Shown here one piece after another: positions 25,541-33,700 of a stretch of DNA of 36,004 bases (the first letter of the stretch is position 1; every line of letters begins with the position of its first letter). A program made the position numbers and the translations under genes. The stretch comes from Desulfosporosinus sp. (GTDB taxonomy: Bacteria > Bacillota > Desulfitobacteriia > Desulfitobacteriales > Desulfitobacteriaceae): positions 1 through 36,004 of the forward strand of contig JARLHU010000058.1 in assembly GCA_031292095.1 (NCBI GenBank). Reading direction: 5' to 3'. The notes under the pieces are model-generated. The model searched no databases. It had not been told where the DNA came from and saw only the letters and a program-made list of their open reading frames with translations.

Positions 25541-28027
25541 CTAAGATTTATTATTAAAATATTGTTTTAAGAGAACCCTTGAGTTTATATCAAGCTTTTC
25601 AAAAACTCTTTTAAGCTGTGTTTTAACCGTGTTCTGCGAAATGAATAGCCTTTCTCCTATTTCCTTGTTAGAGAACCCTTCTGCCGCAAGCTGTGCAATC
25701 ACTATTTCCCTTTCAGTAAGTGCGGGCTTGCTCTCTGCAAAATACTCCTTTGTAATTAATTCAACAGCTTTTTGATATGGTTTGTACAGCTCCAATATCC
25801 TGGCAATCTCCTGCCGATATATGCCCTGCCGTTCAAGTTCCGCCAACAGAGGCAATATGTAATCGCAGTTTTCCACAAAGGGCATATATACCCTGTCCGG
25901 CATGGCAATATCAAGTGACTGCTTCAAGGCGATCAGCGCCTCATTCTGCCTAAATATCCGATTGTTTGCTGCCGCAAGGTATATGTAGGTATAAATCTGT
26001 CCCAGCAGGTTTGGGAATACCGAGGCTATGCCAATAAAACTCTCAGTGCTGCCGATAAGCTTTAAGTATTCTCCATTTATTAGCAGAACTCTGCCGTAAA
26101 CGATATTCAGAAAAGCCATTGCCGGAAACAAGAGTCTTGTATTTTTAAATTCCCCGTTTTTAATCCACGGCTGAATATGTTCCTTAATATTCAGGCAAGA
26201 GTATATATAAGCCTCACACATATCTAGGGTATGCATAAAAAGATACCATTTCATGTCACTAATATCTTTCTGTATTTTATTAAATAAATGGAGTATACTC
26301 GAAAAATCACCTTTCATAAAAGCCAGTTTTATCTGTAGGAAAACAGCACAAATCATGATACCATGCTGAGAAGTTTCGTTTGCTGCCTGAAAAGCATTAT
26401 GCATTGCTATCTCTGAATCTTCGAAATCCCCCAGATAATAATAGCGCTCTGCCTCCATGACCTTCTCCGCGCCTTTTCCGTGGTCGTTAGTAGTCTGGTA
26501 GTAAAAGGGCATGGCCTCTCGGATGATTTGCACCTCGTTTTCAAGCTCCCCTGTCTTCCTGTAAAACATATACAAAACAGAAGGTGAGCCAAAAGTCCAA
26601 CTGCCTTTGCCGTCAAGAATAGATGAAGGTGATTTTAGAAGGCGGCAGGCACGTCTGTGATATTCTGACATTTTCTCGATGTCATTGTATCCCGTAAAAC
26701 TTAAAAGTAGCTCATACTCACCTAGAATCCTGTTTTTATAGTCCGTATCCAGGTTGTCCAGGTTCTGAATATTCGTCACAAACTCACCGCAAATTTGTTT
26801 AAATAGTTCAATTTCATTAAATGTAAACATCCGTCTGGCCAAAATAAGCATAGCATAGGGAAACTTCCGTTTGCTTTCCGCTGGGCATTCCTCAAAGTAT
26901 TTTATAATCAAATCCTTTAAATCGCTATTAAAGCTTTGCCCCTTGTCAAGCTCAACGGCCTTCAGCAAAGCGTCAAAATCGCTCGCCAAATAGGCATAGC
27001 TCATGGAAAAAAGGTATTCTCCGTTTTCCCTATACCAATGGGCAGCTTTTTTATACAGGGCCTCCTTGTAGGACTTCTTTTGGCTATCAAGTTTTTCCTT
27101 GAGAAAGCTCTTTAATATGCTATGCATATTATAGGTTTTTTCGCTGGAATCATAAGTTACAAAAGCGTTTTTCCCCACAAGCACATCGATTTGTGATGCT
27201 GGATTGTCCCCTTTCCAGATATAATCCACCTGCTCGAAGGTAAAACTGTAAAAAATACTCATACTAATTAACAAGTTTCTGCTTGTTTCGGGAAGAGGAC
27301 TATAAACCGCTTTATCAATGAGAGTGTGAATATCGGCTAAATGGAAAGAACCTCCTTCGGAACCAAAATTCAGCATGAGCAAATACAAGGCACTAATCCA
27401 GCCTTCAGTCAAAGAATAAAGTTCTCCTGCATCATAAGCATTTATGCTTTTCCCGCATAGCTTGTAATAGCCAATGATATCCATGGGCATAAGTTCAAAG
27501 GCTTCTTGTTTTATATGGTAGAGGTAACCTTTCAACTGCAGTTCTTCAAGTCTGGGAAAATAAGTATACCGGGTTGTGAGAACAATATGCACATCTGTTA
27601 TTTCATTCATCACCAGAAATTCAATAAAACTGTTTGTTTCTGCACATTCAGCCAGGTGATAATCGTCTATTACAATCACTGAGTTTACAGGCAGCTCAAT
27701 GTTCTCTATGATATTTAGTGCTGTCTTCAGAGAGACACTATCATTGGGAAATTGAAGTTGTAATAAGCTCTGGGAATGTTCCTTATTAAATCCGCTGAAA
27801 AGATGACAGAAACCGTTCCAGAAACTGCTCCGGGAATTATCATAAACCCTCTGCCACATGACATTGGCCTTGTAAAAATCAAGTTGCTCCCGAACAGCAG
27901 TTGTTTTTCCATAGCCTATGGGCGCTTCAACGATCGTCAGTGGATAATCAGGAATCTGGCGCAGGGCCTTGGTAATCCGTTCGGAAAAATACAGGCTTCT
28001 AGTATTGTACTTTTCATTTTTACGCAT
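25541..28027 (-). CDS. MalT-like ATP-dependent LuxR-family transcriptional regulator
   Basis: 828 aa. An N-terminal STAND-type NTPase has Walker A APIGYGKTT (about 35-43) and Walker B NSVIVIDDYH (about 113-122). A long helical TPR-like sensor region follows (about 330-750). The C-terminus is a LuxR helix-turn-helix: LTEREIVIAQLAAEGFSNKE and ERLFISQNTVKTQLKRVFEKL (about 763-815). MalT-type proteins bind ATP and an inducer, oligomerise and activate transcription. The start has GGGAGTG upstream. No adjacent target operon is obvious, since its neighbours point the same way and have their own terminators; the inducer is unknown. Confidence 0.9.
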   Translation of the reverse strand: MRKNEKYNTRSLYFSERITKALRQIPDYPLTIVEAPIGYGKTTAVREQLDFYKANVMWQRVYDNSRSSFWNGFCHLFSGFNKEHSQSLLQLQFPNDSVSLKTALNIIENIELPVNSVIVIDDYHLAECAETNSFIEFLVMNEITDVHIVLTTRYTYFPRLEELQLKGYLYHIKQEAFELMPMDIIGYYKLCGKSINAYDAGELYSLTEGWISALYLLMLNFGSEGGSFHLADIHTLIDKAVYSPLPETSRNLLISMSIFYSFTFEQVDYIWKGDNPASQIDVLVGKNAFVTYDSSEKTYNMHSILKSFLKEKLDSQKKSYKEALYKKAAHWYRENGEYLFSMSYAYLASDFDALLKAVELDKGQSFNSDLKDLIIKYFEECPAESKRKFPYAMLILARRMFTFNEIELFKQICGEFVTNIQNLDNLDTDYKNRILGEYELLLSFTGYNDIEKMSEYHRRACRLLKSPSSILDGKGSWTFGSPSVLYMFYRKTGELENEVQIIREAMPFYYQTTNDHGKGAEKVMEAERYYYLGDFEDSEIAMHNAFQAANETSQHGIMICAVFLQIKLAFMKGDFSSILHLFNKIQKDISDMKWYLFMHTLDMCEAYIYSCLNIKEHIQPWIKNGEFKNTRLLFPAMAFLNIVYGRVLLINGEYLKLIGSTESFIGIASVFPNLLGQIYTYIYLAAANNRIFRQNEALIALKQSLDIAMPDRVYMPFVENCDYILPLLAELERQGIYRQEIARILELYKPYQKAVELITKEYFAESKPALTEREIVIAQLAAEGFSNKEIGERLFISQNTVKTQLKRVFEKLDINSRVLLKQYFNNKS

Positions 28028-28159
28028 ATTTCACTCCCAAACTACCTTGAATAATTAGATAAGGCCATAATTCAAGCTTGCAACCAAATTAATTCATATT
28101 TACGCCTTTCCTTATTAGCCTATTAAGCTTCTACATTCCCCCCCACGTATCCTTCCACG

Positions 28160-28261
28160 CTAGTAAAAATAAGCCAAGAAGACGCAAAGAATTAGCCAAT
28201 AATCCATCGGTAACAGTTGCTTTAACTGGTGACTCACAAAATATTCTTGATTTTTTGCCAT
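28160..28261 (-). CDS. Possible 33-residue single-span membrane peptide
   Basis: The frame ATG 28261 to TAG 28160 codes for a short polar N-terminus (MAKNQEYFVSHQLKQL) and a hydrophobic C-terminal segment (DYWLILCVFLAYFY). The composition fits a small membrane protein, but there is no good Shine-Dalgarno site and no homologue I recognise. It lies between a terminator and the LuxR-type gene, in the gap 28028-28406. Confidence 0.25.
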   Translation of the reverse strand: MAKNQEYFVSHQLKQLLPMDYWLILCVFLAYFY

Positions 28262-28303
28262 TTCGGTTTCACATCTACCGATTGACTAAGACTCAAATAT
28301 GCA

Positions 28304-28345
28304 AAAAGCCTTGAGGCGTACAACTCTATGTACCTCAAGGCTTTT
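28304..28345 (-). terminator. Rho-independent terminator after the small membrane protein gene
   Basis: Arms 28304-28322 and 28329-28345 pair over 17 bp with one bulge and are bounded by AAAA and TTTT. The minus strand continues with TTTTTG. It lies about 60 bp past the stop at 28407 and could act in both directions. Confidence 0.85.
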
Positions 28346-28406
28346 ATCAATTGCTCTATATTAATTGTATAATCTTTTCATTGATACAGTATGTCTTATT
28401 TTGGGT

Positions 28407-28625
28407 TTATTCTTTAGTTTTGGGAGTTCTAAGACTAAAGTACATTATTAAATACTTTCCTGAAGTTACAATACCCATAATTGGACCAATAATTAGAAAT
28501 ATTATGATAAAAATTGCAATTGCTAACCCTATACTATCGAAATAAGTTGGAGTAAATTTTAGTACCAAATTCCAAGTTGATCTGGCGCCTAAAATTAAAA
28601 GAATAATATAAATAAGCATTAGCAT
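28407..28625 (-). CDS. Small two-span membrane protein, unknown function
   Basis: 72 aa with two hydrophobic segments (residues 3-13 weakly, and about 32-54: IGLAIAIFIIIFLIIGPIMGIV) and a basic C-terminus (SLRTPKTKE). A strong AGGGGGG lies about 8-9 nt before the ATG, which supports expression. I recognise no family. It is monocistronic with its own terminator. Confidence 0.6.
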   Translation of the reverse strand: MLMLIYIILLILGARSTWNLVLKFTPTYFDSIGLAIAIFIIIFLIIGPIMGIVTSGKYLIMYFSLRTPKTKE

Positions 28626-28746
28626 TGAACTTACCCCCCTGTCAAAAACATTTTTGTTTGCAATATTTTGTAAATGAAATTAGTTAACAAGAAATAAATA
28701 ATCCTCCCTTGTCTTTGAATGAATGAGCTTTTCTTATTCAATAAGG

Positions 28747-29175
28747 CTATTCAATAATCTTGATCGTAAATTCGCCCATTTTTGTGGCTGATTTTTCACC
28801 TTCCCAACTTCTATAATACTTAAAGTAAATTTTCGTTGTACCTTGTTTTTCTCCTCTGAAATTCCATGTGTGTTTACTTCCTGCTCCCACTAAATTGGGT
28901 TTACTATTATTTTGGCTATTGGTCTCTGAACCTTGACTATTCTCCGAATCAAGCTTGATTAAGTCATTATTTTCTATAGAATAATGCCAACTATAACCTG
29001 TAGTAATATTTTCGTCTAAGGTTATTGAGACAGTTTTCCCAACGTTTACTACTTGGGTAGTAGGACTCTGTTGTGCTTTATCCGCTGGTGCTGAAACAGG
29101 ACTTACTGATTGATTGGAATTGGAGCAACCGACAAGTAAAAACATCAGTACCAGAGAGATGATATGCTTCTTCAT
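28747..29175 (-). CDS. Chagasin-like (MEROPS I42) cysteine protease inhibitor lipoprotein
   Basis: 142 aa. The lipoprotein signal ends in FLLVGC (Cys17), then a Ser/Pro/Gln-rich linker to about residue 40. The rest matches the chagasin fold: NITTGYSW (56-63, the classic NPTTGY loop), GAGSKHTWNF (97-106, replacing the usual GxGG loop) and the FKYYRSWE loop (118-125, usually RPWE). These three loops insert into papain-like active sites in known members. It is probably membrane-tethered on the outer face. Its start is peculiar: ATG 29175 is the fourth of four ATGs spaced 10 bp apart, and the only good Shine-Dalgarno site lies before the first. Loop substitutions (Ile for Pro, Ser for Pro) may alter affinity. 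Confidence 0.85.
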   Translation of the reverse strand: MKKHIISLVLMFLLVGCSNSNQSVSPVSAPADKAQQSPTTQVVNVGKTVSITLDENITTGYSWHYSIENNDLIKLDSENSQGSETNSQNNSKPNLVGAGSKHTWNFRGEKQGTTKIYFKYYRSWEGEKSATKMGEFTIKIIE

Positions 29176-29213
29176 GCTTCTTCATGATTCTTCATGATTC
29201 TTCATTCTCCTTT
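29172..29213 (-). repeat. Four tandem ATG-bearing 10-mers between Shine-Dalgarno and true start
   Basis: On the minus strand ATGAAGAATC, ATGAAGAATC, ATGAAGAAGC, ATGAAGAAGC run head to tail from 29205. The Shine-Dalgarno AAAGGAG (29213-29207) is 1, 11, 21 and 31 nt from the four ATGs. The first two ATGs open 7-codon mini-ORFs. The second one ends in TGA at 29174-29172, overlapping the true start as ATGA. Confidence 0.85.
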
Positions 29214-29225
29214 ATCAGAATATCA

Positions 29226-29312
29226 AAGTCCGCTCTACAGAACCATAATCACTAAGATTTTGATTTTGTTGTCCCATCTACCAGTGCTTTTGCTGACATC
29301 ATATTACCCAAT
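29226..29312 (-). pseudogene. Probable fragment of a DUF2442 gene
   Basis: On the minus strand the segment around 29255-29285 can be read as RWDNKIKI, matching RWDNKIEI near the end of the intact DUF2442 protein just upstream, with DNA similarity over the GGGACAACAAAAT core. No continuous frame surrounds it. A nearby motif, ATGTCAGCAAAAGCACTGGTA, resembles sequence next to copy A of the repeat element (25410-25430). This suggests leftover pieces of duplicated small genes. Confidence 0.4.
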
Positions 29313-29342
29313 ATTGTCTTGGGTTGTACTATCACCAAAATT

Positions 29343-29573
29343 CTACTTTTGTGCCAGCTGAAAAACCTCGCTTATCGAGATTTCAATTTTGTTGTCCCAC
29401 CTGATCCAGATTCCATCTGTAGTTGCCGTTTTAAAAAACTGCTTATCCGAAAGCATTCCAAACCTCACAGTCTGAAGCCTGCTTTTAAGATTCAGCGTTA
29501 CACTGCTTCCATTGTCCAAAAGCACCTCCAAGCGAAAGTCCTCCTTGGGCACCACACTTTTTATACGGCTCAT
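29343..29573 (-). CDS. DUF2442 family protein
   Basis: 76 aa from ATG 29573 (AAGGGA 9 nt upstream; an earlier ATG at 29594 is less well placed). The pattern SRIKSVVPKEDFRLEVLLDNGSSVTLNLKSRL, then DKQFFKT and GIWIRWDN, follows the DUF2442 family of about 80-residue proteins. These often occur beside DUF4160 and are suspected toxin-antitoxin or phage-related partners, but no function is established. No DUF4160 gene is visible here. The leader is the repeat copy B. Confidence 0.7.
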   Translation of the reverse strand: MSRIKSVVPKEDFRLEVLLDNGSSVTLNLKSRLQTVRFGMLSDKQFFKTATTDGIWIRWDNKIEISISEVFQLAQK

Positions 29574-29664
29574 TTCATCACGTCCCTTAAACAAAATCCG
29601 CCCTTCAATAATTGTACAGTGGATTTTGTTTGTTTTATATCACCCAGTGGGTGAATTTTCGATA
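29569..29664 (-). repeat. Copy B of the ~100-bp hairpin element, leader of the DUF2442 gene
   Basis: It matches copy A (25436-25536) with small gaps. The hairpin arms are 29591-29601 and 29619-29629 (ACAAAATCC.. and ..GGATTTTGT), and the TCACCC/GGGTGA inverted repeat is at 29640-29654. The right end (minus strand) contains the Shine-Dalgarno and ATG of the DUF2442 gene. Confidence 0.75.
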
Positions 29665-29858
29665 AAGTCGCATACTGACTGAGATTGCGAAAATTCCAAG
29701 ACAGCTTTTGCTGGATCACCGAACGAACGGTTTCTACTGATGGAAGTACTAATGATCTTGTCCGAAGCCATCCTGAGAATTTTTGCCAAACTACGGTTGA
29801 CAACTCCAAATTCACTCCTTTTCATATTTTGTATGAGGGCATACATAATAAGCCCCAC
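29640..29858 (-). CDS. Uncertain small ORF before the DUF2442 gene
   Basis: An ORF of up to 72 aa ends inside repeat copy B with a soluble-protein-like composition (VVNRSLAKILRMASDKIISTS, then SRNRSFGDPAKAVLEFSQS). Its likely start (ATG 29846 or 29825) lacks a good ribosome site. An 81-aa ORF in another frame (29570-29815) overlaps it, with AAGGAG beside its start. I cannot decide which, if either, is translated. If real, this frame would place an unknown gene before DUF2442. Confidence 0.3.
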   Translation of the reverse strand: MGLIMYALIQNMKRSEFGVVNRSLAKILRMASDKIISTSISRNRSFGDPAKAVLEFSQSQSVCDFIENSPTG

Positions 29859-29882
29859 GTTCCTTGTTGGAACGTGAGGCTT
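29850..29882 (-). terminator. Hairpin after the TPR lipoprotein gene
   Basis: A 14-bp stem with one mismatch and a 5-nt loop (arms 29850-29863 and 29869-29882) lies about 110 bp past the TPR gene stop. The following minus-strand sequence (TTATTATG) is only partly T-rich, so it could be a weak terminator or a protein site. Confidence 0.5.
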
Positions 29883-29990
29883 GACTGATCGGACTACATT
29901 TCTAATTTATGATATATGTCTCAAAAGTACTCGGACACGGTTTTACGCTCAACTGACTGCCTAAAGGCCATCCTAGCCTAAAAAGGCGAT

Positions 29991-30542
29991 TTACTTCAAA
30001 TCAGCTCTCATTTTTTCCAACCCTTTATAGTTAGGGTCACTCTTTGGAACTTTCTGCATTCCATTATCCAAGGTATCTTGGGCTACTTTTTTGTCACCTA
30101 GAACCTGCTGACAAAGGGCTAGATTCATCCAACCGTAGTAGTATGTCGGATCAATCTCGGTTGCTTTTTTGTAGTAAGGCAGAGCTGTTTTAGGGTCATT
30201 TTTCCCCCGAAAATAAACGTTACCTAGGTTGTTGCTAACTATTACGTTTTTGGGGTCAATAGCTATTGCCTTTTTGTAATAGTCAGCGGCCTTATCGAAG
30301 TCATTGTTTACAAAGGCACTTTTACCAGCTTCAATAAGTGCCCCTGCATCTGAAGAGCTTTTCTGGGCTTGTTGCTCAAACTTGGCCAGGTTATCCTTGC
30401 CTTGGTATGCTTCTGTCCCAGTTTGCTGCTTGACATTATTACCTGACGCAGCTGTAGAATCTTCACCACAGCCAGATAAAGTAATTACGGACAATATTAG
30501 AATAATCAGGATCATTTCACAAGTGTGCTTAAATTTCACCAT
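29991..30542 (-). CDS. TPR-repeat lipoprotein
   Basis: 183 aa. Signal with lipobox LSGCG (Cys at about residue 26), then a Gln/Ala/Gly-rich linker. At least three TPR-like units follow (about 65-175): AGKSAFVNNDFDKAADYYKK, NNLGNVYF... and NLALCQQVLGDKKVAQDTL. It probably acts as a protein-interaction module on the outer face of the membrane. The ATG at 30542 has a modest GGTGAAG nearby. It is apparently monocistronic; its partner is unknown. Confidence 0.8.
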   Translation of the reverse strand: MVKFKHTCEMILIILILSVITLSGCGEDSTAASGNNVKQQTGTEAYQGKDNLAKFEQQAQKSSSDAGALIEAGKSAFVNNDFDKAADYYKKAIAIDPKNVIVSNNLGNVYFRGKNDPKTALPYYKKATEIDPTYYYGWMNLALCQQVLGDKKVAQDTLDNGMQKVPKSDPNYKGLEKMRADLK

Positions 30543-30671
30543 ACTTCACCATCCATCTAGAGCATTAAATTGTTTTAAGGGTACTTTCAGATTTAACCTG
30601 AAATAATTGCAGTGGTTGATTTAGTAATGTAAATGTGATCCGCTGTGCATTAAGCCTCAAAATATGGAAGG

Positions 30672-30694
30672 GCAGCCTCAACTTTTGAGGCTGC
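30672..30694 (-). terminator. Hairpin ending the right-hand surface-protein operon
   Basis: GCAGCCTCAA and TTGAGGCTGC (30672-30681, 30685-30694) form a 10-bp stem with a 3-nt loop, about 50 bp past the stop at 30746. No strict T run follows at once on the minus strand (CCTTCCATATTTTG). Confidence 0.6.
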
Positions 30695-30745
30695 TCCCAT
30701 ACAATTAATAATTTTGTCAAAGCGAAACTAAGGTTGGTTCTAAGT

Positions 30746-33700
30746 CTAATTACTAGTAGCCGTTGCTGCAGGTGTTACTACTGCCGGTGTTGTTGCCGCT
30801 GGTGTTGCTGCTGCCGGTGTTGTTGCTGCCGGTGTTGTTGCTGCCGGTGTTGCTGCTGCCGGTGTTGCTGCTGCTGGTGTTGCTGCTGCCGGTGTTGCTG
30901 CTGCCGGTGTTGCTGCTGCCGGTGTTGCTGCTGCCGGTGTTGTTGCTGCCGGTGTTACTACTGCCGGCGCAGGTATAGTAAATATTTGGGGTGTCCCGTT
31001 TGCAATTACATTATTGAAGTTATCTCCCACTTGGAGATTAAGATTAGTCGGATTAATAGTAACCTCAAAGGCACCCCAAATCCCATAAAATTTACCAAGC
31101 TCTGAGTTTTTATTGGCTAGGGTTAGTGTAATTGTCTGTCCGCTTACTGCTGCGCTTTGCAATGCATATGTGTTACCAGCCAAATCGGTTACTACGAACT
31201 GAGAGCCCTTAGGATCTACCGTTGTGGAGTTTACGTCATGGTTAAAATTTAATACGATTGTATTAGGATTAGGAACTGTGTTAGGTACAGCACTTAAATA
31301 GCTTAGTGGTTTGACTTGTTGTTGCCATACAATATTTTGCTGACCATTTGTTACTGGAATTACTGACCCTGTTGTTGGATCTTCAACAACAACGGTAACG
31401 CCATCTTGTTCTGCATCAATACCACCGCTTAAGTTCGCAATAGCCTGACCCTTTGCATCGGTGGTCAATTCAGTTTGATCAAGAATTGCCTTTCCATTTT
31501 TCGATGTTGTTAGAGTAAATCTAACGTCTTCACCAACAATTGGATTTCCATTTGCATCGGTAACCATTACCTTAATAGGTACACTTCCACCAATGTTGGC
31601 TGTACTAGATGGCACACTCACAACTGCTGCACCCATTCCAACCCTCCATTTGATAGGGATAGTTAGGGAATTAACAGGTGTTACCAGACCAGTTCCTGCC
31701 TCAGTAATTTGGGTTGTGCCATTGACGATCTGGACATTATTCCAACTTGGCGCATCCATTTTCGGGGAAACCATAATTGTTTCTTGGCCGATCACATTTG
31801 ACAATGCTGTCCAGTTAGTAAGTCCAGCTGGATTAGAAGTTGTACTGGTAGAAGAAGTCACCTGCTGTACGGTACCAACACTGCCATCTACATTGGTTAC
31901 AGTAAAGGGAATTCCGGTTACATCAACAGGTATGATGTTTCCTGTTGCATCCTTTACTGTTGATGCAGCTAATCCTTGTACTGTATGAATGCCACTATCA
32001 ACAAAAACATGTTCGAATACAGGGTTTGTAGGCCATGTGACGCTCGGAAGAATGCCAAAGTTTTGCGCGTTGCCTGCTACAGCTGAGGAGTGTGCAGCAG
32101 CTATAACAGTTGGGTCTGTAGTCGGATCGTAAGTTTGTTTATTGATCGTTCCTACACCTGTTTGGGAATTTTGATTGTACAGACCTTGCTCAGGTACATA
32201 TTGCAGTGCAAGACTACCGAAGTCGATCTGGGTGAGTAGTTTACCGTTTGTTACGCCTACAGCACCGGCAGGATCGGACAACGCTACATTATAGTATGTT
32301 TTTGCACCTGTCTTCGGATCAACGGCCGCTATTGCAGATGCTTGGGCGATAACGCTTGCTACGTTAGGTGCACTCAGGGTTAAGGTTGCTTTTCCAAAGG
32401 TATCTGTTTGAACATGATAGCGGTAGTGCTTACCTGCCGGCTGTGCGCCTGTTACTTGATCTGTATCAAGAGTACCATCATTAATAAAGGCAGAATTAAT
32501 CTTTCCTGTAGCAGAAACAGCACTTAGGTTATTGTCACTTGTGATGACATCAAAAGCAACTTCGAGATTAGGTGTTTCTACTAAATTTCCGTTGGCATCA
32601 GTTACTAATGCAGTGAGAGTCACATTTTGACCTGTTAAGGCATATTGCTCATTATTTGCCTTATACGGCCCTTGATAAATTTCTAATGGTAACCACTGAG
32701 CATAAGAATATACATTATCCGCCAAGGAATTCAACAAATTATTGGGTACGTTAGGAATATTAATAGTTCCCTTAATTTCTTGAGGACCAGTATGGGTTGA
32801 ATTAATGAATGCAACACCGTTAGCTTGGCTCATAGTAGCTTGAGCAGGTGTAGTGAAATCTGCGTCAATAGCTAGCGGTATGATTAAGTCAGGGGATTTT
32901 CTAATAGCCTCATAGTCAATCAAGAAGCCAATCACCAAACCGTTCTGATTGATTTGACCATTACTCAGGTGATTAGTTGTTGGCATGCTCCATTGTTTTT
33001 GCAATGCATTAAATCCATCATAGGCTTGAACAATGGCGTCACCAACCATTGGATAAACAGGAACCTTATATTTGAAGGTCCAAGTTGAATCAACCGTCTG
33101 GCCTGCATAATTCAGATCCGTCATAAGTTTAGCTTCTTCTGCAGACCCTTTTGTCAACGTTACTGCTTGAGAATAGCTTATCTGTGGAACTTGAGTCCAG
33201 TTCACATAGGAGCCTACATTTGCTTTGACAAGGGTAGCCAGTGCTCCGTAATTCATATCAATGCTGCTTAATGTGTAACCGATATTTGTGACCGGGTCGA
33301 TTTGACCAGGAGCTTGTGTTACGACATACACAGTTCCTTTACTTAAGTTTGCCGGAATTTGCAGAGCAAAGTTATTGTCAACATAACTGTCTGCATTAGC
33401 ATCTACGGCAAAGGTCTTAGCCCAGGTGCCACTTGAACCAACAAAATGTCCATTCAGGCTCTGCGCGGTAGGATCTGTGTCAACGCCATTAGGTGCAACA
33501 TTGGTATAACTACCTGAAACAATGCTGTCTGGAACAAAATAAACGGTTATTTCTGTACCTTTTGAAAGACTCATGCTATTAAAATGCAGGGTAGCGTAGT
33601 TGACCCTGTCAGGGATCACTAAGTTAGGTTCAGTCCACACATTCGTTTCATTAGGCAGGATACCAGCTTGGGAATGAGTCAACGTCTTAGTCGTCAAATT

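Noticed and set aside
28351..28545. Plus-strand 64-aa hydrophobic ORF
   Set aside because: Antisense of the two-span membrane protein, which has a strong ribosome site and terminator on the minus strand.
29570..29815. 81-aa minus-strand ORF overlapping repeat copy B
   Set aside because: It reads straight through the hairpin element and into the DUF2442 start region, and its Shine-Dalgarno abuts the start codon; kept only as an alternative to the 72-aa frame.
30734..31105. Plus-strand Cys-rich (CCCRCCCC-like) ORF and a Leu-rich ORF
   Set aside because: These are antisense readings of the 15-bp PAAAT repeat; the minus-strand frame has signal peptide, Ig-like domains and a ribosome site.
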